Below are positions 13,998 through 23,145 of a stretch of DNA of 36,581 nucleotides, piece by piece (position 1 is the stretch's first letter; each line of letters starts with the position of its first letter). The position numbers and the translations under genes were made by a program. This DNA is from a virus: positions 1 to 36,581 of the IMG/VR virus record IMGVR_UViG_3300043409_000243; one strand, 5' to 3'. Under the pieces are notes generated by a model, which had not been told where the DNA came from, made no database searches, and was given only the letters and a program-made list of their open reading frames with translations.

Positions 13998-16438
13998 TGA
14001 GCTAGAGCGTTACGGTTTTCTGATGCAGGCATTTGCGCGGCAGCGGCAGCAGCGCGGGGCGCAATTTGCGTTGCCAACTGATTTGTTGCTTGCTGTTGAG
14101 CTTGCTTGGACATTGCTTTTTGGATGGCCTCCGCAGTAACCGCCGGGCTTAACATTTCACGCGCCAACTCCATGGCCAACTTATCGTCCACCACGCCAAG
14201 CAATCGTTTGACCACTGCGTTATAGATGGTGATGGGCATGGACAGGATAGACGGCGCGGGCACCACGCCAGTTTCTTTACCGGCTTGAGTTGCTATCTGG
14301 CTTACATCTTTGCCACTCTTTCGGCCTGCGGACGCCAAGCGCTCAAACTCAGCTTCGCGGGCCAAGTCGTCGCGCACAGAATTGATCGCGGTCAATTGAC
14401 GGTTGTCTAACCCTTTTGTCAACTCGCTAATGCGCGCCTCTACCGCCAAGGCGTTAGACCCGGGGGGCAAAGCGGGGGCTAACTTGTTGCCGCTTGATTT
14501 GGCCATGTCTTCAACACGCGCTAAGCGCTGCGCGTCTTTGTTGATGACGTCAAATCGCTGGCGCAGATTCATCCCCGCATCGTCATAGATGTCAATCGTG
14601 CGCCCGTAGTCCCGCATAAAGTTGGCGTGCGACATGCCGCCTTGCGCAACCTTTTTGCGGTAGACGTCTTCAATACCTGCCCGCGCAATTTTTAGTGCGT
14701 CTGGGTTGTTGCCAAACAACTGGGTAAATTGACGCGCTTCCGACTCACCATTAGGCGTGAAGTAACGGTTTATGACATCTTCGGGCCGAATCTTGTCTTC
14801 ACCCAAACTGGTGCGCTTGAACAAGTTGGCGTTGACGCCTTCTTTAAACCGGGGCGCATACTGAGTGCGGTATGTAGCCACGGCGTCGGCGTACAACTTT
14901 TTGGCGTCGTCGGCCAAGGTGGTGCTTTTGCCAATTGCGTCATCAACAGCGGTGTGCAATTCCCGCAAGTTGCGCAGCGTTGTCGGCGCCATTGGCGCGT
15001 TGCTGGTGCTGGCAGCGGCAATGTCGGCGTTAATTGCTTTGCGCACGTCGTCAAGGTCTTGCAACGTGGCCTGCGGCGGCAACGCAGGGGGCGCAGGTGT
15101 TTTCAGCTTGCTAGATATGAGCCCGCCACCAACAGGCTTTGGTGCCGGGGGCGCAGGCACAAAGTTAAGAAGTTTGCGAACCGTATCTGGTGCAGTCTCG
15201 GTAGCAAAAGACGACAGCTTTCGATCCAGAATGCGTTCGGCATCAGCGATGACATTTGAGATGTCAATTTTGGCGTCGCCCGCAGCGTCAAACGCGGCCT
15301 TGTACGCAGGTTGAGTTACCTTGGTTTTGACAGCTTGTCTTTCAACGTTGGCCGCAGTAGTCAATGCATCGCCTATTTCAGACGGGCTGACATCTACCAA
15401 ATTACGGTCGATCTTTGCTTGCAGTTTGCCTGCAACATCTTGGAACCGTTGTTGAGCACGCGCTTCTTGCGCTAATCGGGCTTGGTTTGTTTGCGCAGCC
15501 GCCCCGGCGTATTCAGTCGCCACGCCAGGTAACTCAGACAGCTCTTGTTGCAAAGCAGAAAACTTGGCGCTACCAGCAGGCGCGGCTACTTGACCCGCAG
15601 TCGGCGCGGAGCCGGGAACAATTACGGCCCCCTTGTCGCGCAAGGCGTTGACAATATCTTGACCTTTACCTTCAACGGCGTCCAAGTATGTGGCTGATTT
15701 TAAGTCTGCAATTTTGCGCCCGTAATTTACCACCTTACCGACCAACGGTGCCACTACCGTAGGCACAGCAGCGCCTATGACCGCGCCCATGCCGGTGTCT
15801 TCTGGGTTGACCGCCGCAGCAGACGCGCCGCCGACCACAGCGCCACCTACGCCTTTTGTAGCCACGTTAGCTAAGCCTGGTTTGAGGCCGGTCTGAAACC
15901 CCGCGCTTTCAATAGACGTGGCCAACGGCGTCAAAAATTTGGCCAACGACGGGGCCATCTGAACCGCTTTTTTTATCGGCGCAGCGATTGCGCCGCCCAC
16001 CGGCAACGTGCCTACTATTTGGCCCCCTATGCGCCCGACGTCGCCGCCCATTAGGTTGCCGTAATTCTGTTCGTACTGTTGTTTTTGTTGCGCCGATATA
16101 TCCCGCGCGCCTTTAATGCCCAATGCTTCTGTAGCCGCAATTACCGCAGTGTCAGTGATGTCCTGTAAACCCCTGTAAAAACCAACAAAAGGCGCAACTA
16201 TCGCCCTTTTAGTGGGGCTTGCGGATGCGACTCCATACGCAGATGGGCCTGCACGCGGGGCAGGTATTTCAGAAGGCGGCGCGGCGGCAGGCGCGTCATC
16301 GGTGAGCCATTTGTTGTCTACAAGGTACGCTTTTACGCCTTCCTTGTTGGTGGCAGACTGTGTAACCGGTTTCCACTGGTCGCCAACCAAAACAACACGC
16401 TCGCCGGTAGTGGGGTTGGTTGCGGTTTGCAAGCTCAT
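13994..16438 (-). CDS. internal virion / ejection protein, gp16-like position
   Basis: This 814-residue protein is in the position of P22 gp16 (609 aa), last of three ejection proteins. It is rich in alanine and glycine, with hydrophobic, helix-prone stretches (GGQIVGTLPVGGAIAAPIKK near 140; GGAVVGGASAAA near 200) that could insert in the host membrane, a long charged helical middle (330-560), and an alanine/glutamine-rich C-terminus. No lytic transglycosylase catalytic motif is visible. Role as an ejection protein is inferred from gene order and composition. Confidence 0.75.
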   Translation of the reverse strand: MSLQTATNPTTGERVVLVGDQWKPVTQSATNKEGVKAYLVDNKWLTDDAPAAAPPSEIPAPRAGPSAYGVASASPTKRAIVAPFVGFYRGLQDITDTAVIAATEALGIKGARDISAQQKQQYEQNYGNLMGGDVGRIGGQIVGTLPVGGAIAAPIKKAVQMAPSLAKFLTPLATSIESAGFQTGLKPGLANVATKGVGGAVVGGASAAAVNPEDTGMGAVIGAAVPTVVAPLVGKVVNYGRKIADLKSATYLDAVEGKGQDIVNALRDKGAVIVPGSAPTAGQVAAPAGSAKFSALQQELSELPGVATEYAGAAAQTNQARLAQEARAQQRFQDVAGKLQAKIDRNLVDVSPSEIGDALTTAANVERQAVKTKVTQPAYKAAFDAAGDAKIDISNVIADAERILDRKLSSFATETAPDTVRKLLNFVPAPPAPKPVGGGLISSKLKTPAPPALPPQATLQDLDDVRKAINADIAAASTSNAPMAPTTLRNLRELHTAVDDAIGKSTTLADDAKKLYADAVATYRTQYAPRFKEGVNANLFKRTSLGEDKIRPEDVINRYFTPNGESEARQFTQLFGNNPDALKIARAGIEDVYRKKVAQGGMSHANFMRDYGRTIDIYDDAGMNLRQRFDVINKDAQRLARVEDMAKSSGNKLAPALPPGSNALAVEARISELTKGLDNRQLTAINSVRDDLAREAEFERLASAGRKSGKDVSQIATQAGKETGVVPAPSILSMPITIYNAVVKRLLGVVDDKLAMELAREMLSPAVTAEAIQKAMSKQAQQQATNQLATQIAPRAAAAAAQMPASENRNALAQ

Positions 16439-16441
16439 GTT

Positions 16442-17839
16442 TTACCTTTGATCTGGGACAAATCCAGCCGGCGGTGCAATCTGCGCAGCCCCCGCACCTT
16501 CAGCAGCCATATCGGTAGTTACAAACTGATTTTTACGCTCAGTCATTATGCGAAGAACAGTTTTACCTGCTTGTTTTCTGATCTCTGTTGGCAGCGAAGC
16601 ATCGGCCAATTGACCCGCAGCTTCTTTGTACGATTGAGTGTCTTTGTTTGATTGCGGCCCTTCAAACCGGGGAACCATTTTTAACACTAAGTCTGCAATT
16701 GGCGCGATCTTTCCGATGGCAATCGCGCCGGGCGTTGCTTTACCAAAGAACCCCGCGCCAATATCAGTTAATCGACCTGCGCCGCTACCAGTGGATTGGT
16801 CAATTAAACCGCCGTCTTTTGTGATGTCGCTTAGTTGTGTGATTGCAAAACCAAGGTCTTTACCCATTTGCGTTCGTTGTAACGTAAGTTTTTCGGCAGT
16901 AGCCGACGGTCTTGCCCCGCCAATTACGCCGGGCGACCCTGCGCCGCCGCCTTGATACGTGCGGGCGTCAACTTGCAAGAAACTGCCTGGCTTATTTGGG
17001 TCTTCAACTGTTGTAATTGTTGGCGCGACGGGTTGCAGAGGTGGTCGGCTCTGTTGTGCGATCTGTATTTTTTGCGCTTGAACATTTGCGGGCAGCGGAA
17101 CATCCGCGTATGTGCCAACAGTAGTAGGTGCGCCTCCAAGTCCAGGAATCTGAAGCACTTGGCGTTGGCCACTTTGGTCAACAACTTGAGTGGTTGGTTT
17201 GTTCAACTCCATAAACTTTTCAGTGCCTAATTTGGACTGATTAAGCAATTGAGCAAAGGCTTGCGGGCCTTGAGCAATTGCCGCGTCAATTTGAGCGCGT
17301 GATTGATCTGCTGTTACACCTCGAGCGGCTAACATAGGGCCAATAACGGGGTCTGAATGGTTTGCTTGATGCCATTTCAAATACATTGCAGGCGCGTTAG
17401 GGTCTGCGGGATTAATTGTGTCCAAAAATGCACGCGACTGCTTTAACTTAGTGTCAGCCAAATTAGCTTGCTGAATTTGTAACGCAATTGGTTGCGCGGT
17501 TACTTCACCTTGCAATTTTTGTGTTTGAAGTTTTTGCGTTTGCAATTCTCCAAGCATTTTTTCAAGGCCTGGCAGTTTAGACCCAAAACCGCCCGTAGAC
17601 AAAGTTTTGCGCAAAGTGTTGACGTCGATTTCGCCGGTTTGCGGGTTGTACGCAGATCGGTACGCTTCGTTAAGCGCGTTGGTCGATTCTTGTTCGCGCC
17701 GTGCAGTAGCAAGCTGATATTGCGCTAAAGCATTTTGATTCTGGGCGCTTTGAAGTTGTGAAATTTGAGCGTACTGGGCCAATGGATTGGCTACTTCAAT
17801 GCCTCTAACGCCTAGCGCAATGTTTGGGTTAAGTGCCAT
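16442..17839 (-). CDS. ejection protein, gp20-like position
   Basis: The 465-residue length is close to P22 gp20 (471). The N-terminal half is glutamine- and alanine-rich helix (IAQLQSAQ-like runs, QTQKLQTQKLQGE near 105-120). The middle is proline/glycine-rich. The C-terminal part (DIGAGFFGKATPGAIAIGKI, VLKMVPRFEGPQSNKDTQSY, ADASLPTEIRKQAGKTVLRI) is a conserved-looking region also seen in prophage internal proteins. It probably helps DNA entry across the periplasm. Assignment rests on order, length and composition. Confidence 0.7.
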   Translation of the reverse strand: MALNPNIALGVRGIEVANPLAQYAQISQLQSAQNQNALAQYQLATARREQESTNALNEAYRSAYNPQTGEIDVNTLRKTLSTGGFGSKLPGLEKMLGELQTQKLQTQKLQGEVTAQPIALQIQQANLADTKLKQSRAFLDTINPADPNAPAMYLKWHQANHSDPVIGPMLAARGVTADQSRAQIDAAIAQGPQAFAQLLNQSKLGTEKFMELNKPTTQVVDQSGQRQVLQIPGLGGAPTTVGTYADVPLPANVQAQKIQIAQQSRPPLQPVAPTITTVEDPNKPGSFLQVDARTYQGGGAGSPGVIGGARPSATAEKLTLQRTQMGKDLGFAITQLSDITKDGGLIDQSTGSGAGRLTDIGAGFFGKATPGAIAIGKIAPIADLVLKMVPRFEGPQSNKDTQSYKEAAGQLADASLPTEIRKQAGKTVLRIMTERKNQFVTTDMAAEGAGAAQIAPPAGFVPDQR

Positions 17840-17841
17840 AA

Positions 17842-18630
17842 TTAATATCCTCCACCGGGCTGCATAGGTATGTCGTAATATCCATAACTAGCCGAAGCAG
17901 GCCCACTACCAATTGCGTTGTATTGGTTCATAAAATTACCGCCAGAAACATTGCCGCCGCCGCCACCTCTAAGTGCGTTAACCAAATTTTGGCCTTGGTT
18001 GTAATTCAAATAGGTGCTCAAGCCGCCGGTCAAAGCGTTAGCTTGGCCAACTTGACCAGCAGCGGTTGCGGCGGCGCCTGATGTCATTAGGTTGCCCATG
18101 TTAGCGGCCGCGTTTTGCCCGGCAGCGCCAATTTGACCCGTGGCCGTCTGACCAATGCCTGCAAGAGCCGCCAGACGGTTGTAGCCAGTGGCTTCACGCG
18201 CCACATCGGCGTTGTAGCCCGTCAATGCCCGGTTGTAGGCGTTCTGGTACTCTTGGCTACCCAAGTCTTGACCAAACCGTTGCGCGGCCTTTAGCGCACC
18301 GCCAGAAATCAAACCACCCCTAGCGGCGGCGCTTCGATCCAGCGCCTTTTGGCCTTCCGACAATCGGAACGCATAGCCAGGGTCTTGACCCAAGTTAACT
18401 TGGCCAGTAAACGCTCTCGGCATCATGTTGCGCTGTGCCTCAAGCTGAGGCAATGCACGAACGCCAGCTTGGCGAAACGGTTCTTGCAACGCCGCTTGTT
18501 CTCTGAACATTTGCAATTGCGCGTCAGAAGCCTGCGCTGCGGCGGCGGCTTGAGTGCCCGCCGCGCCACGGGAGGCATTTGCCCCAATTAATGCACTGCC
18601 GACAACGGCACCAGCGACCCAAAATGTCAT
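17842..18630 (-). CDS. DNA transfer protein, gp7-like (p32 type)
   Basis: This 262-residue protein compares with 229 in P22 gp7. It starts with a glycine/alanine membrane-like segment (AGAVVGSALIGANASRGAAG), then a helical part with QMFREQAALQEPFRQAGVRA, and LGQDPGYAFRLSEGQKALDR, a motif I recognise from phage DNA transfer proteins. The end is glycine-, asparagine- and tyrosine-rich. It would be packed inside the capsid and ejected with the DNA. Its start overlaps the cupin gene (ATGA). Confidence 0.82.
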   Translation of the reverse strand: MTFWVAGAVVGSALIGANASRGAAGTQAAAAAQASDAQLQMFREQAALQEPFRQAGVRALPQLEAQRNMMPRAFTGQVNLGQDPGYAFRLSEGQKALDRSAAARGGLISGGALKAAQRFGQDLGSQEYQNAYNRALTGYNADVAREATGYNRLAALAGIGQTATGQIGAAGQNAAANMGNLMTSGAAATAAGQVGQANALTGGLSTYLNYNQGQNLVNALRGGGGGNVSGGNFMNQYNAIGSGPASASYGYYDIPMQPGGGY

Positions 18631-19091
18631 GGCAACACCTCTTGTGTTTGATTTTTAACTAAATTACCGGGACTATACATGTTGTCAAGTTCAGCCTCAA
18701 CCAACTCGGCTTCAGCTTCTTCAACAGATTTTGCTTCAATAGCGTGGAAAGTCATGCAAAGCGCGTCAGTCACCGCATAGACGGCGCGCTTGGTGCCCGG
18801 TTTGCTTGAAAACAAATGCGGCCCCGTAACTTCTTGAACGCCGTCATCAGTAGTGATTGCTACAGTTCCTGACACGATCAAATAGAAATGCTCTTTCTTG
18901 TGAACCGCACCGACAACCAATACGTCGGCATGACGAAACACTTCACGGCAATACATACCACCATGAAAATAGTGCTTTGTTTCGGGTTCGTACTGAGGCA
19001 ACTTTGACACTTCAGTCTGCAAGGATTTCACCCTGTCCAGCATTGAAATGGGTTGCTTAATCTCAAACCCTTTGCCGTACGTTACCCGCAT
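18627..19091 (-). CDS. cupin-fold protein
   Basis: This 154-residue protein has a single cupin-like beta-barrel at about 40-120: YCREVFRHADVLVVGAVHKK, HFYLIVSGTVAITTDDG, GPHLFSSKPGTKRAVYA. Histidines H53, H64 and H68 lie where cupins usually bind metal, although the spacing is not the classical one. Related proteins occur among tail and ejection genes of other podoviruses; their role is unknown (structural or sugar-binding are both possible). It is preceded by GAGGTGA and overlaps the upstream stop by one base (TAATG). Confidence 0.75.
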   Translation of the reverse strand: MRVTYGKGFEIKQPISMLDRVKSLQTEVSKLPQYEPETKHYFHGGMYCREVFRHADVLVVGAVHKKEHFYLIVSGTVAITTDDGVQEVTGPHLFSSKPGTKRAVYAVTDALCMTFHAIEAKSVEEAEAELVEAELDNMYSPGNLVKNQTQEVLP

Positions 19092-19426
19092 TAAGTCACC
19101 TCACGGCCACTGACGCGCATGTTGATAGCTGTGGCAGTGCCTGCAATGGTGCTGATAAAGTCGCCTATACCCAGCACCTGGCCCACCAACTCAGGGAAAG
19201 TATAGACCTCAGACGCTTGGAGCGTCTTGGTCTTGGTGATCAAGTTGGAGTTGCCCGCAGACCCAGACACAGTGACCAAGTTGACGCTGATGGTTGCAGC
19301 GCTGCCGCTGTAGTTGGTCGCGGTGAACTTGTCGATGATGGCCGTGACGCCAGTAGCTGTGTACTGGGTGGTTTGGCTGTTCTCGACGTTCTTGGCGGGT
19401 ACAAGGACTTTGACGGTGACTGTCAT
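19091..19426 (-). CDS. small beta-rich virion protein (111 aa)
   Basis: The product is almost entirely beta-like and threonine/serine-rich (TVTVKVLVPAKNVENSQTTQ, AIIDKFTATNYSGSAATISV, TASEVYTFPEL-like segment), with charge concentrated at the ends. It resembles small structural proteins of phage tails or capsids that repeat a jelly-roll or Ig-like sandwich. No family is named. A good GGAG site precedes ATG 19426. Confidence 0.65.
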   Translation of the reverse strand: MTVTVKVLVPAKNVENSQTTQYTATGVTAIIDKFTATNYSGSAATISVNLVTVSGSAGNSNLITKTKTLQASEVYTFPELVGQVLGIGDFISTIAGTATAINMRVSGREVT

Positions 19427-19429
19427 GGG

Positions 19430-20122
19430 TTACTCCAGTAAAAGGCAATTGTTAGCGGCAGCTTGCATGATGACCCAATTGGTGCCGTCAGACACCATTG
19501 TCGCCCAATTGCCTGCAACTGCCAAGAGGATTGCGGTGCCCGCCGCCCCACCGGCTTGGGGGACGACATTGCTGGACGCTGACACCAGCGTCTGGGCTTG
19601 ATAGTTTTGGAAAGTCAAATACCCGCCAGGAAGTGTGGATGCAGTTGGCAAGGTCACTGTACAGGTCGAGCCTGACTTATTGTTGATGTACCAGTTGCTG
19701 GTGCCCACTGTAAAGTCTGCCGTTACAGTCACTGGCACAGTTGACAGCGCGGCGATTGATGCGTTGACTGCGCCGATGTCAAGAATGGGCTGCGATTGCA
19801 ACCCTTCAATCTGCTTTTGCATCTCCGCCATCTGGGACACCAAAGCCGAACAGCAGTCGGTCAATACGTCAGGAACTGGTAAGGTAACAACCGGCGGTAG
19901 TGTCTGCAACTCTTGATTGACCGCACGAAGCGCGGCGTCATAAGATGCAAGCAGCGACTCAGAGCTAAACGTAAGCCCCGAATCGTCAACAACCGCCGTG
20001 GCAATGTCGTTAAGCGACAGGAAGAACAAATACCACGCCCGGTCAATCAACCCGGTACGCGGGTCGATCAACGGCACCCTGGGGGGTGTAATAGGCGTGG
20101 GCGTTGCGTTTGGGCTAGGCAT
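19430..20122 (-). CDS. candidate tail-needle protein (gp26 analogue)
   Basis: This 230-residue protein sits directly after the gp10-like gene, where P22 has gp26 (tail needle, 233 aa). Residues 15-35 carry PRVPLIDPRTGLIDRAWYLF, a conserved phage motif; 60-110 contain helical segments (YDAALRAVNQELQTL, LVSQMAEMQKQIEGLQSQ) suited to a trimeric coiled coil; 130-225 form a beta-rich C-terminal domain like the knob of some needles. The function is inferred from synteny and layout, with no shared sequence motif with gp26 that I can see. A tail-fibre protein is the alternative. Confidence 0.55.
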   Translation of the reverse strand: MPSPNATPTPITPPRVPLIDPRTGLIDRAWYLFFLSLNDIATAVVDDSGLTFSSESLLASYDAALRAVNQELQTLPPVVTLPVPDVLTDCCSALVSQMAEMQKQIEGLQSQPILDIGAVNASIAALSTVPVTVTADFTVGTSNWYINNKSGSTCTVTLPTASTLPGGYLTFQNYQAQTLVSASSNVVPQAGGAAGTAILLAVAGNWATMVSDGTNWVIMQAAANNCLLLE

Positions 20123-21755
20123 TTGTTGGGCTAATAATCAACTCAGCCCCCATGATGGCCACTTTGACCGGGTCAGTCATGGACAGCTCATAGACGCGGT
20201 CTCGTAGCTTGAGCGTCATGCCCAGCCGCCGCCAAAACGTCCTGTGGCCATACGCGCCGATCCTGCCAAGTGGTGACCAATGCTCGTTTGACCAATTGTG
20301 CCCGCCGTCGTCCGACCAACGCAGCATAGCTTCGGGCTCGTAGCCTGGTGCAGCAGGATATGAATTGGTGACAATTTCATAGCCCGTAATGTCAGTGTCT
20401 GATAATTCGTATTGCCCAAGCGGTTCAAAACCGTCCCCTGCTTCAGTGGTCAATATGTCGCCTGATTGAGTGGCCAAAAATGTTTGCACATACTGAGCCA
20501 CAAGATTTAGCCCTGACTCAGTATCTATGTTTTCGCTGGCGTATGCAGGGTATAGATTTAACCCTACGCCTGTCTCACAGTCTAATTGCAAACTGTGGTG
20601 GGCCGTGCGCTTCAAGTTGTTTTGACCCGTGGGCAGCGCCCGCCAGGTGCGCAGCCACTTCTGAATCTGTCCATTGTCGGCGTACACGTCAAGGTCAAAA
20701 GCGTAGATGTTGCCGTTTTCAAAATCGCCAACAACAATTTTGTTGTTAAACGCCATCTGGCAATTGCTACGGTGCCGGGTAAACACGCCGTCGATAAAGC
20801 CTGCCCGCTCATGCCAGGCTTGGGTGGCCGCGTCGTACACCCAAGTGGTGTTGGCCGTGGGAAAGATCAGCACGTAAAAGCTGTGGCCATCCTGTTGATA
20901 AGTGTACGCAATGGCGTCCGACATGTCACTGTACTGCTGGATTTGCCATTCAACCGCATGAGTTGAGATGCGCTGGCCTTGGTACCCGTTGGCCCGGTAG
21001 ACAATCCCCTGCCCTCGGCGATCCCGGCCTAGCCAAAAGAGGCCGTTGTCCATTTTGGCAATGGAGTAGGGGGCAGCGCAGCCAAGCTCGTTGAACGCGC
21101 CTTGAATGCGTTGCAGGGGAAAGTCTGTGGCGCCTGAGTCGTACCAAACCTCGATGGAGTTTGTGCCAAAAGCCCAGACTTCGCGGAAGTTGGACACCAC
21201 GGCCAGCAGGCCGTCAGGCGAGCCCTCGGTGCTGGCAAACTCAAGCGGGTCAATGGACGTGCCGTCCAAAAGGGTGGTTACCCACATCTTTTGACTATTG
21301 GGCTCGTTGAACACAAAATAGCCGTCCAGATAGCAGACCGTTACCGCCCCGGGGAAATCAGGGTCAGTGATCTGGCCAAAAGCGTTGGTGGTGTTGTTGT
21401 AGATGTAGCTGGGGCCGTTGGCGGCGATGAACAGTTGTGTGCCATTGTCGGCCATGCTGACCGGCCCAGAGCCGGCTACGGTGCCGATCAGCGTGGGCAC
21501 GTAGGCGTTGTTGATTTTGTAAAGTTGGGTGCCTGACACCACAAAGCCCACGCCATCGTTGGGTGAGAACGCCCACAGCCCCCGAACCGGGCCGGTGCCT
21601 ACTGTTGACAAAAGCGCCAAGCCTGGGCAGCGCTGCAAGAACGCAGGCTCTTTGCCGCCTTCGGGTATGACTTCTGGAAACAGATTGACCATGCGGGCAT
21701 CCGCAGCGTTGACACTGCGAGTTACGTAGGTCGAGCCAAGAATGGGCGTTTTCAT
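20115..21755 (-). CDS. packaged DNA stabilisation protein, P22 gp10-like tail hub
   Basis: This 546-residue protein (P22 gp10 is 472) closes the portal after packaging and holds the tailspikes. The family signature is at the N-terminus: GSTYVTRSVNAADARMVNLF, and then PAFLQRCPGLALL and RGLWAF. Further on, repeated blades (FVVSGTQLYKINN, DGYFVFNEPNSQKMWVTTLL, EVWYDSGATDFPLQRIQGAF, ENGNIYAFDLDVYADNGQIQ) fit a beta-propeller. ATG 21755 lies two bases after the upstream stop with no clear Shine-Dalgarno, so translation is probably coupled. Confidence 0.93.
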   Translation of the reverse strand: MKTPILGSTYVTRSVNAADARMVNLFPEVIPEGGKEPAFLQRCPGLALLSTVGTGPVRGLWAFSPNDGVGFVVSGTQLYKINNAYVPTLIGTVAGSGPVSMADNGTQLFIAANGPSYIYNNTTNAFGQITDPDFPGAVTVCYLDGYFVFNEPNSQKMWVTTLLDGTSIDPLEFASTEGSPDGLLAVVSNFREVWAFGTNSIEVWYDSGATDFPLQRIQGAFNELGCAAPYSIAKMDNGLFWLGRDRRGQGIVYRANGYQGQRISTHAVEWQIQQYSDMSDAIAYTYQQDGHSFYVLIFPTANTTWVYDAATQAWHERAGFIDGVFTRHRSNCQMAFNNKIVVGDFENGNIYAFDLDVYADNGQIQKWLRTWRALPTGQNNLKRTAHHSLQLDCETGVGLNLYPAYASENIDTESGLNLVAQYVQTFLATQSGDILTTEAGDGFEPLGQYELSDTDITGYEIVTNSYPAAPGYEPEAMLRWSDDGGHNWSNEHWSPLGRIGAYGHRTFWRRLGMTLKLRDRVYELSMTDPVKVAIMGAELIISPTNA

Positions 21756-21756
21756 G

Positions 21757-22410
21757 TTAAACGTAGCTTGGATACCATTTGGTCGTTGTAGCGTCGTAAG
21801 TCATTGTGAGCGCTCTATTAACAACCGCCGTTCCAAGTACGGCAATATTTCCCGCCGCTGTCCAAGTAAATGCGCCAGTAGGAATCAATGTGATCGTACC
21901 GCCGCCAGTAGAAATTGGTGCTGCTGCCGTGATATTTACAACCGCCGCTGTTCCTGAAACAAAAACAATTGGCGTTGTCGGGGCAATTGTTGTTGCGCTT
22001 GCAATGGTTGGTGCAGCAGCACTTACGGCGCTAAAGCCACTCAATGAAAGGCTTGTGCCAGTAGCCGCACCGATAACGGGAGTTACCAATGTGGGTGTGT
22101 TGGCAAATACATTTGCCCCCGTACCTGTTTCATCAGTTAGGGCTGCCAACAAGTTTGCACTTGATGGGGTTGTCAAAAATGTTGCCACACCTGTACCTAA
22201 ATTAGATACGCCGGTTGCAACAGGTAAGCCCGTGCAATTGGTCAAAGTGCCACTGGCAGGCGTACCAAGGATAGGCCGAACCAAAGTTGAATCGGTAAAC
22301 AGCAGCGCATTGGTGACTTGTTTTGTTGTGCCCCCTTGGACAATTGGCAAGACATCAGTAGTGGCAGCAGCAGTTGCGGCGGGGAGGGAGGTGATTGCAA
22401 TGGTGGCCAT
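21757..22410 (-). CDS. tail-fibre-like repeat protein (217 aa)
   Basis: The protein is made of beta-like, threonine/alanine-rich segments. The N-terminus (ITSLPAATAAATTDVLPIVQ then TTKQVTNALLF) closely parallels the N-terminus of the 350-aa fibre at 28943-29995, so both probably dock to the same particle site. The middle (GTPASGTLTNCTGLPVATGV, LTTPSSANLLAALTDETGTG) is a repeat I have seen in many freshwater phage fibres. It lies between the gp4- and gp10-like genes, so it may be part of the neck or tail. Confidence 0.7.
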   Translation of the reverse strand: MATIAITSLPAATAAATTDVLPIVQGGTTKQVTNALLFTDSTLVRPILGTPASGTLTNCTGLPVATGVSNLGTGVATFLTTPSSANLLAALTDETGTGANVFANTPTLVTPVIGAATGTSLSLSGFSAVSAAAPTIASATTIAPTTPIVFVSGTAAVVNITAAAPISTGGGTITLIPTGAFTWTAAGNIAVLGTAVVNRALTMTYDATTTKWYPSYV

Positions 22411-22411
22411 G

Positions 22412-23143
22412 TTAGTAGTTTCCTGCGTAAATGTTAAAGCGTTGACGGGTGGCGATCAGCGAGTACGGCATAGACATGATGTCATCAGGGTTGTTGATGC
22501 GCTTCAGATTACGCTTGCTAGTCATCGCAATGCGCTGCACTTGGGGGCTGGGCTCAACGCCAAACTCAGGCGCAAACTCCATGGCCAAGTTGTACACAAA
22601 AGCCCGTAGATACCCAGGCGGGAACAAAATGTCGGTTGCCAAATTGGCAGGCTGACTTAGCTCTTGCACGCTGACAAAGTGAAACTCCAGCAGACGTGTA
22701 GGGCGTGGGTAGATGTTGATCGTAACGTCTGGGTAGGTCATGTTGACAAACATGACTTGGGGAAAGGTTGAGGTCACGGTCTTGACCGCGATGCCGTTGT
22801 ACTGCTGCTGATTGATCAGCTTGATGCCATACGATACCCCAGTGCCGGGGTCTTTGAAGTACGTGGCGTCGTCCACCAAAACAGGCCGCACGGCAGTGCC
22901 GTTTAGGCGCACCAAGGAGCCGGTAGGGCCAAGGGTTTCTTCAATTGAGCCAACCGGCCAATTGACAATTTGATCGATGGTACAAAAGACAGACAGGCGC
23001 TCGGTGTTCCAAGAGTCAATCATCTGGTTGAGCGCCATTAGCGCATCTTGAGACACTGACGCAGAAGGGGTTTCGCCTTCGGCCAGCACGCCCAGCAGCC
23101 GCAGCGCCCGGTTGATCTGATCGGCAGCAGAGTAGGTGGCCAT
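22412..23143 (-). CDS. tail adaptor, P22 gp4-like
   Basis: This 243-residue protein (P22 gp4 is 166) should bind under the portal and extend the tail tube. Recognised features are SAADQINRALRLLGVLAEGE with ALMALNQMIDSWNTERLSVF (10-55), typical of the gp4 helical N-terminus, followed by NWPVGSIEETLGPTGSLVRL and INIYPRPTRLLEFHFVS, and AFVYNLAMEFAPEFGVEPSP in the helical C-terminus. A strong AAGGAG site precedes ATG 23143. Confidence 0.9.
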   Translation of the reverse strand: MATYSAADQINRALRLLGVLAEGETPSASVSQDALMALNQMIDSWNTERLSVFCTIDQIVNWPVGSIEETLGPTGSLVRLNGTAVRPVLVDDATYFKDPGTGVSYGIKLINQQQYNGIAVKTVTSTFPQVMFVNMTYPDVTINIYPRPTRLLEFHFVSVQELSQPANLATDILFPPGYLRAFVYNLAMEFAPEFGVEPSPQVQRIAMTSKRNLKRINNPDDIMSMPYSLIATRQRFNIYAGNY

Positions 23144-23145
23144 CT

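Noticed and set aside
21806-22609. 267-codon + strand frame
   Set aside because: It is antisense to the fibre-like and gp4-like genes and is a low-complexity valine/alanine run.
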